From NCBI RefSeq assembly GCF_002188465.1, contig NZ_NINW01000041.1:124001-188000 (forward strand): DNA of 64,000 bases, written 5' to 3'. Each line of letters starts with the position of its first letter. Within the stretch, counting starts at the first letter, position 1. This DNA is from Pigmentiphaga sp. NML080357. Lineage in GTDB: Bacteria; Pseudomonadota; Gammaproteobacteria; Burkholderiales; Burkholderiaceae_B. This document shows positions 33,378 through 42,841 of the stretch, one piece after another. The notes beneath the pieces are model-generated. The model did no database searches, was not told the origin of the DNA, and saw only the letters and a list, made by a program, of their open reading frames with translations. Position numbers and translations under genes: made by a program.

Positions 33378-33938
33378 ATGGCCACGCATGTTTCTTCCTG
33401 GGCGCCGCCCCGCCGGCGGCGCTCCCGGCTCGTGTTCTATGCCCTGGCGGCCGCCGTCCTGTGGTTCGGCTGGCCCATCGTCCGGCCGGCGCTGGAGATC
33501 CCGCTTTACGGCCTGCGGCTGGCCGCGATGCCGGCGCCGGAGCGCCTGCCCGTGCCCGTCCAGGGCATCCGGCCGCGGGACCTGCGCGATACCTGGAACG
33601 CCCCGCGCGCCGACGGCCGGCGCCACGAAGGCATCGACATCTTCGCCCGCCGCCATACCGCCGTGCTGTCCGCGACCGAAGGCATCGTGACGCGGGTCGG
33701 CCAGAATTCGCTCGGCGGCAACACCGTATGGGTAATGGGCCCGGGCCGGCAAATGCACTACTACGCGCACCTGGAGCGCTATGCCGACGTGCGGCCGGGC
33801 CAGCGCATCCAGGCGGGGATGCCGCTGGGCTACGTGGGCAACAGCGGCAACGCCCGCGGCACGCCCCCGCACCTGCACTACGGCATCTATGCGCCAGGGG
33901 GCGCCATCAATCCCTATCCGCTCCTGGCTGGCCGTTGA
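33378..33938 (+). CDS. M23 family metallopeptidase (LytM-type), membrane-anchored
   Basis: 186 residues. A basic N-terminus and one hydrophobic segment (about 18-35) act as a membrane anchor or uncleaved signal. The peptidase domain has zinc ligands His83 and Asp87 (RHEGIDIFA) and the HxH pair His165/His167 (PPHLHYGIYAP), with GYVGNSGNARG between. All M23 zinc ligands are present, so it is probably an active peptidoglycan endopeptidase in the periplasm. GAGGAG precedes the ATG at 33378. Its 3' end overlaps the convergent PepSY gene by 32 bases. The upstream region holds GC-rich hairpins resembling the dispersed repeat. Confidence 0.9.
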   Translation: MATHVSSWAPPRRRRSRLVFYALAAAVLWFGWPIVRPALEIPLYGLRLAAMPAPERLPVPVQGIRPRDLRDTWNAPRADGRRHEGIDIFARRHTAVLSATEGIVTRVGQNSLGGNTVWVMGPGRQMHYYAHLERYADVRPGQRIQAGMPLGYVGNSGNARGTPPHLHYGIYAPGGAINPYPLLAGR

Positions 33939-35055
33939 CGCCCGGTCTCGGGCGCCGCAGCCAGAGATAGACGCCGCTTCCCAGCACCACGATGGTCGCC
34001 AGGGTGAACGCCGCCCAGGCCAGCTTGAGCCCCAGCCCCGCAAAATCCCCGTAGTGCAAGGGGCCCGATATGCGCAGCGCGGCCACGTAGGCCGGCATGT
34101 CCCGCTTGGCCGCGAACGCGCCCGTTTCGGCGTCCACCAGCACGGGCGTGATCAGCCGGGAGACGAACATGCCCTCGCCGCGCATGAAAACGGCATAGTG
34201 GCGCGGCCCCGCGAGCGGCGTTCCGGGAAAGGCGACGAAGGCCAGCTCCTTGCCCGGCGCCTCGGCCCGGGCGAGCGCCACGGCCTGGTCCACCGAAGCC
34301 AGGACGCGGGCCGGCCCCTGGCCGCTCCAGGGCTGCGTCATCGCGGCCAGTTCCGTCGCCTGCCACAGGCCGTAGACAGGCTTGGACAAGGCCAGCAGCA
34401 CGCCGGTCAGGCCGACCAGCAGCATCCAGACCAGGGCCAGCATGCCGAGCAGGTTATGCAGGTCCAGCCACTTGATGCGCGCCGAGCGGCCCAGGCGCAC
34501 CTTGCCGAAAGGAACCTTGGCGAGGATGGGTGCGTAGACGACCACGCCCGACACGATGGACACGGCGAACAGCACGCCCATCGCGGCAAGAATCAGCGAA
34601 CCGGGCAAGCCCGCGAACATGTCGGTATGCAGCTTGGCCAGCAGCCGCATCAGGTTGCTGCGCAGCGAACCTTCGTGCACCAGCTCGCCCGTGCGCGCGT
34701 CGTAGGTGAACAAGGCGCCGCCCGCCGCCGTGCCGGGCGGGCTGACCGACACGAACAGCGCGGGCTCTTCGTCGTCGGCGGTCAGGAAGCGCACCTGGGC
34801 GCCGGGACGCCGCGACAGCGCATCGGCCAGGATGCCGTCGAGCGGCGCCCGGGGCGCGGGTTCGGCCATCGCGGGCAGGTCCAGGTCGGCGCCCAGGGCA
34901 TGGTCGATCTCATGGCCGAAGATGAGCGGCAGCCCCGTCAGGCACAGCATCAACAGGAACAGCGTGCAGATGAGGCTGCTCCACCGGTGCACGCCGTACC
35001 ACGCGGCCAGCCGGCGCGCCGGCCGGACCGGCGCCGGGGAGGAAAGAACCCTCAT
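33907..35055 (-). CDS. PepSY-associated TM helix protein (iron-uptake associated)
   Basis: 382 residues with four strong membrane segments (about 28-48, 140-165, 190-215 and 345-365). The first includes WYGVHRWSSLICTLFLLMLCLTGLPLIF, and conserved histidines are in HTDMF and LDLHNLLGM. PepSY_TM proteins are inner-membrane proteins commonly encoded after TonB-dependent siderophore receptors and are thought to help reductive iron release. It is 10 bases after the TonB receptor gene and completes the fecI-fecR-receptor operon. Overlaps M23 at its 3' end. Confidence 0.9.
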   Translation of the reverse strand: MRVLSSPAPVRPARRLAAWYGVHRWSSLICTLFLLMLCLTGLPLIFGHEIDHALGADLDLPAMAEPAPRAPLDGILADALSRRPGAQVRFLTADDEEPALFVSVSPPGTAAGGALFTYDARTGELVHEGSLRSNLMRLLAKLHTDMFAGLPGSLILAAMGVLFAVSIVSGVVVYAPILAKVPFGKVRLGRSARIKWLDLHNLLGMLALVWMLLVGLTGVLLALSKPVYGLWQATELAAMTQPWSGQGPARVLASVDQAVALARAEAPGKELAFVAFPGTPLAGPRHYAVFMRGEGMFVSRLITPVLVDAETGAFAAKRDMPAYVAALRISGPLHYGDFAGLGLKLAWAAFTLATIVVLGSGVYLWLRRPRPGVNGQPGADRD

Positions 35056-35065
35056 TGGCCGGGCC

Positions 35066-37555
35066 TCACCAGCGATAGGTGGCGGTGGCGAGCACCGTGC
35101 GCCGGTAGCCGTAGTAGCACGTCGTCGCGCTGCCGCAGGAGCCGATGTACGACTTGTCGAACAGGTTGCTGGCGTTCAGGCTGAAGCGCCAGTGCCTGTC
35201 GAGCTGGTAATGCAGGGCCGCATCGAACAAGGCCACGGCCCCGACCTTGAAGGTATTGCCGGCGTCGCCCCAGGTCGACCCCATGTAGCGCACGCCCGCG
35301 CCGAACCCCAGCCCCTGCAGCGGTCCGCCGCGCAAGGTGTAGTCCGCCCACAGGGATGCCATGTGGCGCGGGCGGTTGGTCGGCGTCTTGTGCAGATCGG
35401 CCGCGTTGCTGCGGGTGACCTCCATGTCCATGTAGGTATAGGCGCCCAGCAGCTTGAGCCCGTTGTCGAACTCGAACGCGCCTTCGAGCTCCAGCCCCCG
35501 CGAGCGGATTTCGCCGGTCTGCACGCGCGCGCTGGGGCCGTGCGAAAGATCCGGATCCGCCGTCAGGACATTCTGCTGCCGCAAATCGTAGACCGATGCG
35601 ATCACGTAGCTTTCCGAGCCTGCCGGCTGGTACTTGACCCCGATCTCGGTCTGCTTGCCGGTGGTGGGCTTGAACGGCGTGCCCGCGTAGTCGGTGCCGG
35701 CCTGCGGCTGGAACGAGGTGGAATGGCTCACATACGGAGCCAGGCCGCTGGGGCTGCGATAGACCATGCCCAGGCGATAGGTGAAGTCGCTCTGGTCCAC
35801 GGGCGTATTGGTGCCCGTGGCGGCGCCGGTCGCGGCCACGACCCGCTCGGACAGCGTGTCGGAACGTGCCCAGTCCTTGCGGGCGCTCGCCACCAGTATC
35901 CAGCGCTCGCCGAACTTCATCTGGTCCTGCGCATAGATGCCGAGCTGGCGCTGGTTCTGGTCCGCGCGGGTGAACGAAGGAATGGGATTGATGCTCTGCC
36001 CGTATTCGGGCGAGAACGGATCGAGCAGCCCCAGCCCGGCGCCGACCGTGCCGTAGCCCTGGGATTCCTTGAATTTCGCCCGCTGGTAGTCCAGCCCGAC
36101 CAAGGCCGTATGCCTGACCGGCCCGGTGCCGAAGTCGGCCTGCAGCTGGTTGTCGAGCACCACACTGTCGAGCTTGCCTTCGTCCCGCAGAGAGGCCCGG
36201 CGCAGATGGGTCTGCGCGGCCGAGGACCAGCCCACGGCGTAGACGCCGGTGTAGTCGAGATCGCTGCGCATGTAGCGGGCGTTCTGCCTGAACACGAGCG
36301 CATCGCTGAAACGATGCTCGAACTGGTAGCCCAGCGAGTACTGCTTGCGATCAAAGGTGTTGTAGCCCGGTTCGCCGGAAAAGAACGACGACGGAATGGT
36401 GCGGCCGTCCACGGTGGGTATGAGCGTCCCTTCGCGCGGCAGGAAGTTGATCAGGGTTCCCTGCTTGTCGTGCTGGTAGCTGGCCAGCAGCGTGAGGCGG
36501 CTGCGCTCGGACAGCTTCAGGTCCAGCGAGGGCGCGAGGAACACCCGGTTGTCGCGCGCGTGATCGGTCTGCGTATCGCTGTCGCGCACCAGGCCGGTCA
36601 GGCGGAAGCGGGCCACGCCATTGGCGTCGACGGCGTCCGAGAAATCGAAGCTGCCTTGCAGCCTGCTGTTCGTGCCGGCCTGCAGGTTGATCTCGCGCAG
36701 AGGCGTATCGGTCGGCCGCTTGCTGACGAGGTTCAGCAGGCCGCCGGGAGAATTGGCGCCATAGAGCACCGAACTGGGGCCGCGCAGGATTTCCACGCGT
36801 TCCAGTCCGTAAGGCTCGATCAGCGGCATGTTGTAGCCGCTGCTGTAGTAGTTCACGTAGAGGCCGTCGAGAAACTGGCGCGCGGCAAAGCCCCGGATCA
36901 CCGGCTTGTCGTAGCGGACGTCGGCGGCGTTGTCGCCGATGATGCCGGCCGAGTACAGGATGGCCTCGGTGACGCTCTGCACTTCCCGGTCCCGCATCTG
37001 CTCGCGCGAGACGACGGAAATGGACTGCGGGGTCTCGATCAGCGGCGTATCGGTCTTGGTCGCCGTCGCGCTGCGCCGCGCGACGTATCCTTCGACCGGC
37101 CCGGTCGCGGTCTCGGCGCGGCCCACGACCCGCACGGGTGCCAGCGTGCCGCCGTCCGCAGCCGGCTGCGGCGCCGGGCGCACGGTGTAGCTGCCGAGGT
37201 CGGTGCGCACCAGTTCGAGGCCGGTTCCCGCCAGCGCGCGGCGCAGCGCCTCCGGCCCGTCGAAGCGGCCGCGCACCGGCGCGCCGACCTTGCCTTCCAG
37301 CAGGGACGACTCCACGGTGACGGCCAGCCCGGCGTCGCGGGCGATGCGGTTGACCGTTGCGGACAACGGCGCGGCCGGCAGGTCGTAGTCCCGCGCCGCA
37401 TCCGCCGCCTGCGCCCAGCCGCTTGCCCCGGTCAGCGCGCCGCAGGCCAGCAGGGCGGCCAGGAGCCGCTTGGTCCGGTGAGCGCCGGGTGCGTGTCGAA
37501 CAGGGGAAGACCCGGCGCTGCGCCGGGTTCCGGGAGAATGGTCGGGAGGGATCAC
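35066..37555 (-). CDS. TonB-dependent siderophore receptor with N-terminal signalling domain
   Basis: 829 residues. Signal region (RLLAALLACGALTGASGWAQ) is followed by a Secretin/TonB N-terminal (STN) signalling domain (RDYDLPAAPLSATVNRIARD to about residue 125). The plug has RGFAARQFLDG and VEILRGPSSVLYGANSPGGL, and a 22-strand barrel ends in aromatic Trp (ATATYRW). The STN domain fits surface signalling to the neighbouring FecR/FecI pair. The GTG start at 37555 has GGAG 8 bases upstream; the N-terminal extension before the signal peptide is long, so the true start may be internal. It is likely a ferric-siderophore receptor; the ligand is unknown. Confidence 0.93.
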   Translation of the reverse strand: MIPPDHSPGTRRSAGSSPVRHAPGAHRTKRLLAALLACGALTGASGWAQAADAARDYDLPAAPLSATVNRIARDAGLAVTVESSLLEGKVGAPVRGRFDGPEALRRALAGTGLELVRTDLGSYTVRPAPQPAADGGTLAPVRVVGRAETATGPVEGYVARRSATATKTDTPLIETPQSISVVSREQMRDREVQSVTEAILYSAGIIGDNAADVRYDKPVIRGFAARQFLDGLYVNYYSSGYNMPLIEPYGLERVEILRGPSSVLYGANSPGGLLNLVSKRPTDTPLREINLQAGTNSRLQGSFDFSDAVDANGVARFRLTGLVRDSDTQTDHARDNRVFLAPSLDLKLSERSRLTLLASYQHDKQGTLINFLPREGTLIPTVDGRTIPSSFFSGEPGYNTFDRKQYSLGYQFEHRFSDALVFRQNARYMRSDLDYTGVYAVGWSSAAQTHLRRASLRDEGKLDSVVLDNQLQADFGTGPVRHTALVGLDYQRAKFKESQGYGTVGAGLGLLDPFSPEYGQSINPIPSFTRADQNQRQLGIYAQDQMKFGERWILVASARKDWARSDTLSERVVAATGAATGTNTPVDQSDFTYRLGMVYRSPSGLAPYVSHSTSFQPQAGTDYAGTPFKPTTGKQTEIGVKYQPAGSESYVIASVYDLRQQNVLTADPDLSHGPSARVQTGEIRSRGLELEGAFEFDNGLKLLGAYTYMDMEVTRSNAADLHKTPTNRPRHMASLWADYTLRGGPLQGLGFGAGVRYMGSTWGDAGNTFKVGAVALFDAALHYQLDRHWRFSLNASNLFDKSYIGSCGSATTCYYGYRRTVLATATYRW

Positions 37556-37649
37556 AATGCGGCTCCGTACGTCACGGGATAAGGGGTTCTTTTCCCGTTT
37601 GCCGGACGAGACCGGAAAAGTGACAGGGCCAGGGAGAAAAAAATTTGTA

Positions 37650-38648
37650 TCAGTTGCCGGACGCGGCGCCGACCTCCAGCCAGAGCCCGGCGTAGTTGCG
37701 GATGCGCACCGGCAATCCGCGCGTGAGCATGGCGAGGGAACGGTCGATGTCGTCCAGTGGCACGGTGCCGGTCAACCGCACGCCGGCGGCTTCCGGCTTC
37801 AGCGTGATGGGCCCGAAGCGGTAGCGCGCGAGTTCCGCGACCACCTCGGCCAGCGGGCGGTTCTGCACGACCAGCATGCCGTCCCGCCAGGCATCGGCGT
37901 CGGGATCGGCGGCGGCGGCATCGCTCACCCCATCCGGACGCATGGAAACCGCCCCGCCCTGCCCGACCCGGCGCGCGAGGGCGCAGGCGGCGGGCGCGGG
38001 AGCGCAGTATCCGGGACGCGCCTCCACGGCCGACTCGTATACCGCCAGGCGGGTGGCGTCGTCGTCGCGGCGGACGGTGAAGCGCGTGCCCTGCGGCAGC
38101 AGGACGCCGTCGGCGGTACGCACGGCGAAGGGGCGGAGTTCGCCGGGCGGATGGGCCGTCCGGACATGGATTTCGCCCCGCCGCAGGACCAGCAGCCGCT
38201 GGCGATCGTCGAAGCGCACATCTACCGCGGTGCGGGTATTGAGATCGAGCACCGTGCCGTCGGGCAGGATCACCTGCTGGCGCTGGCCGACCGCGGTGAG
38301 ATAGTCCGCGCCCAGGTCAGCCAGCGGCCATTCCCGGTTCACCAGCGCAAGCGCCGCGCCGGCGAGCATCAGCACGCCCAGCAGCGGCCCCAGTTTCTTG
38401 AGCCGGCGCGCCGGACGCGGCCGGGCAAGCACGCCTCGCACGGCCGCGCCCCGGGCCGCCTCGAACTGCGCATCCAGTTCGCCCAGTTGCCGCCACGCGC
38501 GACGGTGGTCGGGATGCATGGACAGCCAGCGGTTCAGCGCGGCGCCGTCCGCCTGGGTCGCATCGCCCGAGCCCATGCGCAATTGCCACGCGATGGCAGC
38601 TTCGAGTACGGGATCGGGCACCGGCATCTGCTCCGCGGGACGGGACAC
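37650..38648 (-). CDS. FecR family anti-sigma/sigma regulator
   Basis: About 332 residues. The N-terminal cytoplasmic part has the FecR/DUF4880 pattern (AIAWQLRMGSGDA, LNRWLSMHPDHRRAWRQLGE). A single membrane segment (about 90-107) and a periplasmic FecR domain (LPDGTVLDLNTRTAVDVRFD) follow. The C-terminal part resembles an STN-contact region. It relays the signal from the TonB receptor to the sigma factor. GTG at 38648 is chosen since GGAG lies 7 bases before it, just after the fecI stop; a GTG 12 bases earlier is possible. Order fecI-fecR-receptor is typical. Confidence 0.9.
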   Translation of the reverse strand: MSRPAEQMPVPDPVLEAAIAWQLRMGSGDATQADGAALNRWLSMHPDHRRAWRQLGELDAQFEAARGAAVRGVLARPRPARRLKKLGPLLGVLMLAGAALALVNREWPLADLGADYLTAVGQRQQVILPDGTVLDLNTRTAVDVRFDDRQRLLVLRRGEIHVRTAHPPGELRPFAVRTADGVLLPQGTRFTVRRDDDATRLAVYESAVEARPGYCAPAPAACALARRVGQGGAVSMRPDGVSDAAAADPDADAWRDGMLVVQNRPLAEVVAELARYRFGPITLKPEAAGVRLTGTVPLDDIDRSLAMLTRGLPVRIRNYAGLWLEVGAASGN

Positions 38649-38661
38649 GGCTCGCTCCACG

Positions 38662-39207
38662 TCAGGCCGCCTCGCCGGCGCCATCGGCCGCGCCGAAACG
38701 CAACCGGTAGCAGTGCCTGGCCGCCGTGGCCAGGTACTGGCGCACCCGCGAGACCGAAACGCCGAGCTGGGCGGCGATGTCGGCATGCGGCAGGCCGTCG
38801 AGGCGGTTCAGCATCCAGGCGGCGCGGGCCTTGGGCGAAAGGCCGTCGAGCATCCTGTCGATGGCGAGCAGGGTTTCGAGGGCCAGCAGCCGGGTCTCGG
38901 GCGACGCCTCCACCGGCTGGGGCGCGGCCGCCAGATCGGCCAGCCAGGCGCGCTCGAGGTCGGCGCGGCGGAAAAAGTCCACCAGCAGGCCGTGGGCGAC
39001 GGCGGTCAGGTAGGCACGCGGTTCGTTCAGCCGCGGCAGGCCGAGCTGCGTGCGGGTGGCCAGCAACCGCACGAAGGTGTCCTGGGTCAGGTCGGCGGCC
39101 GTCTCGGTGCACCCCAACCGGCGCCGCAGCCATTGGTGCAGCCACGATCGATGATCGCTATAGAGGGTTTGCACCACATCGGGGGTGATCGGGGTGGGAG
39201 CGGACAC
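38662..39207 (-). CDS. ECF sigma factor, FecI-like
   Basis: About 181 residues. Region 2 (LYSDHRSWLHQWLRRRLGCT, AADLTQDTFVRLLA, EPRAYLTAVAHGLLVDFFRR) and region 4 (LSPKARAAWMLNRLDGLPHA, DIAAQLGVSVSRVRQYLATA) are those of FecI-type iron-starvation sigma factors. GTG at 39207 is chosen because the longer frame (TTG at 39243) overlaps the Fur-box-like site, where the promoter should be. It directs RNA polymerase to the TonB receptor gene under control of FecR. Confidence 0.88.
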   Translation of the reverse strand: MSAPTPITPDVVQTLYSDHRSWLHQWLRRRLGCTETAADLTQDTFVRLLATRTQLGLPRLNEPRAYLTAVAHGLLVDFFRRADLERAWLADLAAAPQPVEASPETRLLALETLLAIDRMLDGLSPKARAAWMLNRLDGLPHADIAAQLGVSVSRVRQYLATAARHCYRLRFGAADGAGEAA

Positions 39208-39231
39208 GATGGCACCGGCGCGCGCGGAAAC

Positions 39232-39257
39232 AAATGAGAACAACTCTCATTATTATC
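39232..39257 (-). promoter_or_regulatory. Fur-box-like site upstream of fecI
   Basis: AAATGAGAACAACTCTCATT plus ATTATC (39232-39257) is an imperfect dyad of the AATGAtAAtnATTaTcATT type bound by Fur. It lies 25-50 bp before the fecI start, the expected place for iron repression of the fecI-fecR-receptor-PepSY operon. Confidence 0.65.
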
Positions 39258-39295
39258 CCAAGCCCGGATTACCGCAACGCGTCCGGCGCAACAGT

Positions 39296-40156
39296 TCAGC
39301 CGAAAAAGTCCGCCAGCAGCCGGTTGGTCGCCTCCGCCTGCTCGTACTGCACCCAATGCCCGGCATCGGCGACACTCCGCCACGCGCGTTCGGGACGGCC
39401 GTCGACCCACATGGGCCCCACTCGCCCGGGATCGGCCGTCACGTCGTGCTCTCCCCACAGGAACAGGATGGGCATGGCGAATCCGTCCAAGATCGCCTTC
39501 ATCGGACCGCCCAGCGACAAGGCCTTGCTGCGGAAGCGGGTGGCCTCGCATGCCTGCCGGTGCACGGCCATGGCCAGGGCATCGATACGGCGTTCGTCGT
39601 GCAGCATGAGCGCGCGCAGATTGTGGCGCAGGTCTTCCAGGAGCGCCTGCTCGCCGCTCGCCAGCCGCCAGTTGACCATGGCGGCCTGCTGCCGCCTGGG
39701 CGTGCCATGGCCCGCGGCACCCACCAGCGCGAGCCGCGCGACGTGCCCCCGATGCGCCGCCATGCGGGCGGCGCAGAGCCCCCCGAAAGAAAAGCCCGCC
39801 AATCCGATGGGCGTCTGCGCGCCCACGAGCCGGTCCAGCGTGGCGGCCGTGGTGGCGACCAGGTGGCCCAGGTCGGCGGGCGCCGACAAGGTTCCCGACT
39901 CGCCGAACGACGGCAGGTCGGGCATCCATAGCGTGTACCGGCTTGCCAGCGCGTCGACGTTGCGGATCCAGTGCCGCCAGCTTCCATGCCCGCCATGCAG
40001 CAGCACCAACGGCCGGCCCTGGCCGGCCGAGCGCCAGCGCACGCGCGTGCCGGCATGTTCCACGTCGTGCCGCGTGGTCATGGCCTCCACGGCGGCAATG
40101 GTCCGGACGGCGTCGGCCATCTCGTCCGGGCGGAAAATCGGCTGGGTATCGTTCAT
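39296..40156 (-). CDS. Alpha/beta hydrolase (MhpC-like fold)
   Basis: 286 residues. PLVLLHGGHGSWRHWIRNVD is the oxyanion strand, LAGFSFGGLCAAR the nucleophile elbow, FLWGEHDVTADP carries the acid and VADAGHWVQYEQ the histidine. It resembles C-C bond hydrolases and esterases of aromatic degradation, but no such cluster surrounds it. The ATG at 40156 is the first start. It lies upstream of fecI on the same strand yet is separated by the Fur-box-like promoter, so it is a separate unit. Substrate unknown. Confidence 0.88.
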   Translation of the reverse strand: MNDTQPIFRPDEMADAVRTIAAVEAMTTRHDVEHAGTRVRWRSAGQGRPLVLLHGGHGSWRHWIRNVDALASRYTLWMPDLPSFGESGTLSAPADLGHLVATTAATLDRLVGAQTPIGLAGFSFGGLCAARMAAHRGHVARLALVGAAGHGTPRRQQAAMVNWRLASGEQALLEDLRHNLRALMLHDERRIDALAMAVHRQACEATRFRSKALSLGGPMKAILDGFAMPILFLWGEHDVTADPGRVGPMWVDGRPERAWRSVADAGHWVQYEQAEATNRLLADFFG

Positions 40157-40245
40157 GGGATCGAAGCTTAACCCGGCGCTCCGCCGGGGGGCTTCGCGCC
40201 ATCCTCTAAACTAGCGCCTGCACCCATTCTCCCTGAAGCCGCCGC

Positions 40246-40992
40246 ATGTCCGAACCCGTCCGCTTGTCCAAACGCATGTCCGAACTGGGGCTTTGCTCCC
40301 GCCGGGAGGCCGACGAATGGATCAGCCGTGGCTGGGTGCGCGTCGACGGCGTGGTGGTCTCGGTGCTGGGCAGCAAGGTGCTGCCGCACCAGAAGATCAG
40401 CGTCGAACGCGAGGCCAGCGCCGAACAGGCGAGGCGCGTCACCATCCTCCTCAACAAGCCGGTGGGCTATGTCAGCGGACAGGCCGAGGACGGCTACCAG
40501 CCTGCCGTGACCCTGATCAAGGCCAGCACCCGCTGGAGCGGCGACCGCTCACCCACCCGTTTCCAGCCCAGCCAGCTGCGCAGCCTGGTACCCGCGGGCC
40601 GGCTGGACATCGATTCGGTCGGCCTCCTGGTCCTGACCCAGGACGGCCGCATCGCCAAGCACCTGATCGGCGAGGACTCCACCGTCGACAAGGAGTACCT
40701 GGTGCGCGTGCAGTACACGCGGCCGGGGCGCCTGCCCGACAGCGGCCTGAAACTCCTCAATCACGGCCTGTCGCTGGACGGCAAGCCGCTGCGGCCGGCC
40801 AGGGTCCGCTGGCAGAACGAAGACCAGCTGTCGTTCGTGCTGCGCGAGGGCAAAAAGCGGCAGATTCGCCGCATGTGCGAGATGGTCGGCCTGAAGGTGG
40901 TGGGACTGAAGCGGATCCGCATCGGCGGCGTCGTGCTGGGCGACCTGCCGCCGGGGCAATGGCGGTACCTGCGGGCGGACGAACGCTTCTGA
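40246..40992 (+). CDS. rluF: RNA pseudouridine synthase, RluF/RsuA family
   Basis: 248 residues. An N-terminal S4 RNA-binding domain ([20 protein letters not shown]) precedes the catalytic domain with the signature [14 protein letters not shown] (catalytic Asp) and [20 protein letters not shown]. RsuA-family enzymes modify single uridines in rRNA. The SRREADEWI start and the [19 protein letters not shown] end are closest to the RluF group (23S rRNA U2604); RluB/RluE/RsuA activities are alternatives. It stands alone, divergent from the hydrolase. Confidence 0.88.
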   Translation: MSEPVRLSKRMSELGLCSRREADEWISRGWVRVDGVVVSVLGSKVLPHQKISVEREASAEQARRVTILLNKPVGYVSGQAEDGYQPAVTLIKASTRWSGDRSPTRFQPSQLRSLVPAGRLDIDSVGLLVLTQDGRIAKHLIGEDSTVDKEYLVRVQYTRPGRLPDSGLKLLNHGLSLDGKPLRPARVRWQNEDQLSFVLREGKKRQIRRMCEMVGLKVVGLKRIRIGGVVLGDLPPGQWRYLRADERF

Positions 40993-41010
40993 ACGTTCGC
41001 CCCCGCGCGC

Positions 41011-42036
41011 TCAATCGAGCGACGCCCCCGACTCCTTGACCGCCGCCGACCAGATCTTGTTGTCCTGGACCAGCTTCTTGGCGAACTGCTCCGGCGTATT
41101 GCACAGCACCGAGACGCCGATGTTGGCCAGCTTGGCCGCGAAGCCCGCGTCCTTGCCCGCCTCGGCCAGCGAAGACGCGATGCGGTCGACCACCTCCTTG
41201 GGCGTGCCGGCGGGCGCCGCGATGCCGTTCCACGTCTCGGTGGAGAATCCCGGATACCCTTGCTCGGCCACCGTTTTCACGGAAGGCAGGTCGGCCGAGC
41301 GCTGATCGCCCGACACCGCGACCACGTGCAGGCGGTTGCTCTTGACGTATGGCAGGACCTCGGCAACGTTGGCGAAGTACATGGGCACCTGCCCGCCCAC
41401 GACGTCGGCGATGGCCGGCGCGCCGCCGCGATAGGGAGCATGGATCATGGAAAGCCCCGCGCGCTTGACGAACATCGCCATCGTCAGGTGGCTGACCGAG
41501 CCGCTGCCCGCCGAGGCGTAGGCGACCTGGCCGGGCCGCGCCTTGATGTAGTCCACGAGTTCGGGCAGCGTCTTGCCGGGAAAGCCGGGGCCGACGGCGA
41601 GCGCGAATTCGTTGGTGGCGACGATGGACACCGGCGCGAAATCCTTGATGGGGTCGTACCGGACTTTCTGCAGATAGGGAACGATGGCCATCTGCGGCAA
41701 GGTGGCCATGAAGAGGGTATAGCCGTCGGGCTTGGCGCGGGCGACGTAGTCGGCAGCGATGGCGCCGTTGGCGCCCGGGCGGTTGTCGACCACCACGGTC
41801 TGCTTGAGCTGCGTGGTCAGCCATTCCGCCGTGATGCGCGCAATGCTGTCGGTATTGCCGCCCGCGGCGAACGGCACGACCAGCGTGATCGGGCGCTCAG
41901 GCCATGCGGCTTGCGCGCCGCCCGCCATGGCCGACATGGCGACAACCGAGAACAGGGCTCCGAGGCCGGCCGCCATGCGGCCCCGAAGCCCTCCGTGGAG
42001 CCGCGCGATGCGCGCGGGGGTAATTCGCCAATTCAT
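41011..42036 (-). CDS. Bug/TctC family receptor protein of the enamidase-like cluster
   Basis: 341 residues. A long signal peptide ends near MAGGAQAA and is followed by WPERPITLVVPFAAGGNTDS, VVVDNRPGANGAIAADYVAR and DGYTLFMATLPQMAI. ATG at 42036 has GGGAG 7 bases upstream; an ATG 6 bases earlier is possible. It lies downstream of the GntR regulator on the same strand, separated by a hairpin repeat, and probably captures the substrate of the enamidase-like cluster (41-46.6 kb). No transporter membrane genes adjoin. Confidence 0.92.
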   Translation of the reverse strand: MNWRITPARIARLHGGLRGRMAAGLGALFSVVAMSAMAGGAQAAWPERPITLVVPFAAGGNTDSIARITAEWLTTQLKQTVVVDNRPGANGAIAADYVARAKPDGYTLFMATLPQMAIVPYLQKVRYDPIKDFAPVSIVATNEFALAVGPGFPGKTLPELVDYIKARPGQVAYASAGSGSVSHLTMAMFVKRAGLSMIHAPYRGGAPAIADVVGGQVPMYFANVAEVLPYVKSNRLHVVAVSGDQRSADLPSVKTVAEQGYPGFSTETWNGIAAPAGTPKEVVDRIASSLAEAGKDAGFAAKLANIGVSVLCNTPEQFAKKLVQDNKIWSAAVKESGASLD

Positions 42037-42073
42037 CTTCATCTCCCATCCTTGCGGTACGTGGTTGAAAAAA

Positions 42074-42120
42074 CCCCCGCGCTTGCCGCTTTGCGGCAGC
42101 GCTGCCCCCGCCAAGGGGGC
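42074..42120. repeat. Repeat arm remnant, copy D (two tandem hairpins)
   Basis: CCCCCGCGCT is followed by the hairpin TGCCGC-TTT-GCGGCA (42084-42098) and GCCCCC-GCCAA-GGGGGC (42104-42120). This is the same two-hairpin architecture as the left arm of copies A and B. It sits between the GntR gene and the Bug gene and could weaken read-through between them. Confidence 0.55.
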
Positions 42121-42153
42121 GTTTTCATCTTGGGGCGGCCCGACGATGAAAAA

Positions 42154-42822
42154 TCAGGCAGCCTGGTTCATCGCTCGATATACCTCGCGCGCTTCGGCCT
42201 CGGCGGCCTTCACGTGCGCCACCGCGGCCGCGCGCGCGGCGCGGGCGTCGCCCTTCTCCAGCGCGGCATAAATGTTCTCGAGTTCGCGCACGCTGTGCTT
42301 GGCGCGTCCGGGACTGGCCATGGTCCTGGCTCGCAGGAAGTTGATGCGCGTCAACAGGCCATGCAGCACCTCGCCCATGATCGCGTTGCCGCAGCACTGG
42401 ATGACGACCTCGTAGAAATCGGCGGTGGCCGAAATGCGCGCCTTCCAGTCCTGCTGCTCGACGGCATCGGCGAAGGCATCGAGCGCGGCGCGCATGCGGG
42501 CCAGGTCCTCGGGCTGCACGCGGGCGGCCGCCAGGGCAGCCGCCTCCCCTTCGAGCAGAGCCCGCAGGTGGTAGATGTTCTCGGCCTCTTGCCAGCTCAG
42601 CTCTGCTACCGAAGGCCCCTTGTTCGGGACAATGGTGATGAGCTTTTCGGTCGCCAGCACCCGCAGCGCCTCGCGCACGGAAGTCCGGCTGACGCCCAGC
42701 AGGCTGCACAGCTTGGCTTCGACCAGCCTTTCGCCGGGCTTGAAGTACCCGCTGGTGATGGCCTCGCGTACCAGGCGCACCGTTTCCTGCTGCACCGATC
42801 GCGGGGAAATTTTCAGTTCCAT
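42154..42822 (-). CDS. GntR family transcriptional regulator (FadR/FCD type)
   Basis: 222 residues: winged HTH (LVREAITSGYFKPGERLVEA, LGVSRTSVREALRVLATEKL) and a helical FCD domain (RALLEGEAAALAAARVQ, FYEVVIQCCGN, ARAAAVAHVKAAEAEAREVY). It lies between the EthD-like gene and the Bug gene. A full FadR-type operator (43534-43546) in the divergent promoter 700 bp upstream makes it the probable regulator of both arms of the enamidase-like cluster. Confidence 0.92.
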   Translation of the reverse strand: MELKISPRSVQQETVRLVREAITSGYFKPGERLVEAKLCSLLGVSRTSVREALRVLATEKLITIVPNKGPSVAELSWQEAENIYHLRALLEGEAAALAAARVQPEDLARMRAALDAFADAVEQQDWKARISATADFYEVVIQCCGNAIMGEVLHGLLTRINFLRARTMASPGRAKHSVRELENIYAALEKGDARAARAAAVAHVKAAEAEAREVYRAMNQAA

Positions 42823-42841
42823 GCTTGTCGTGTCTCCACAG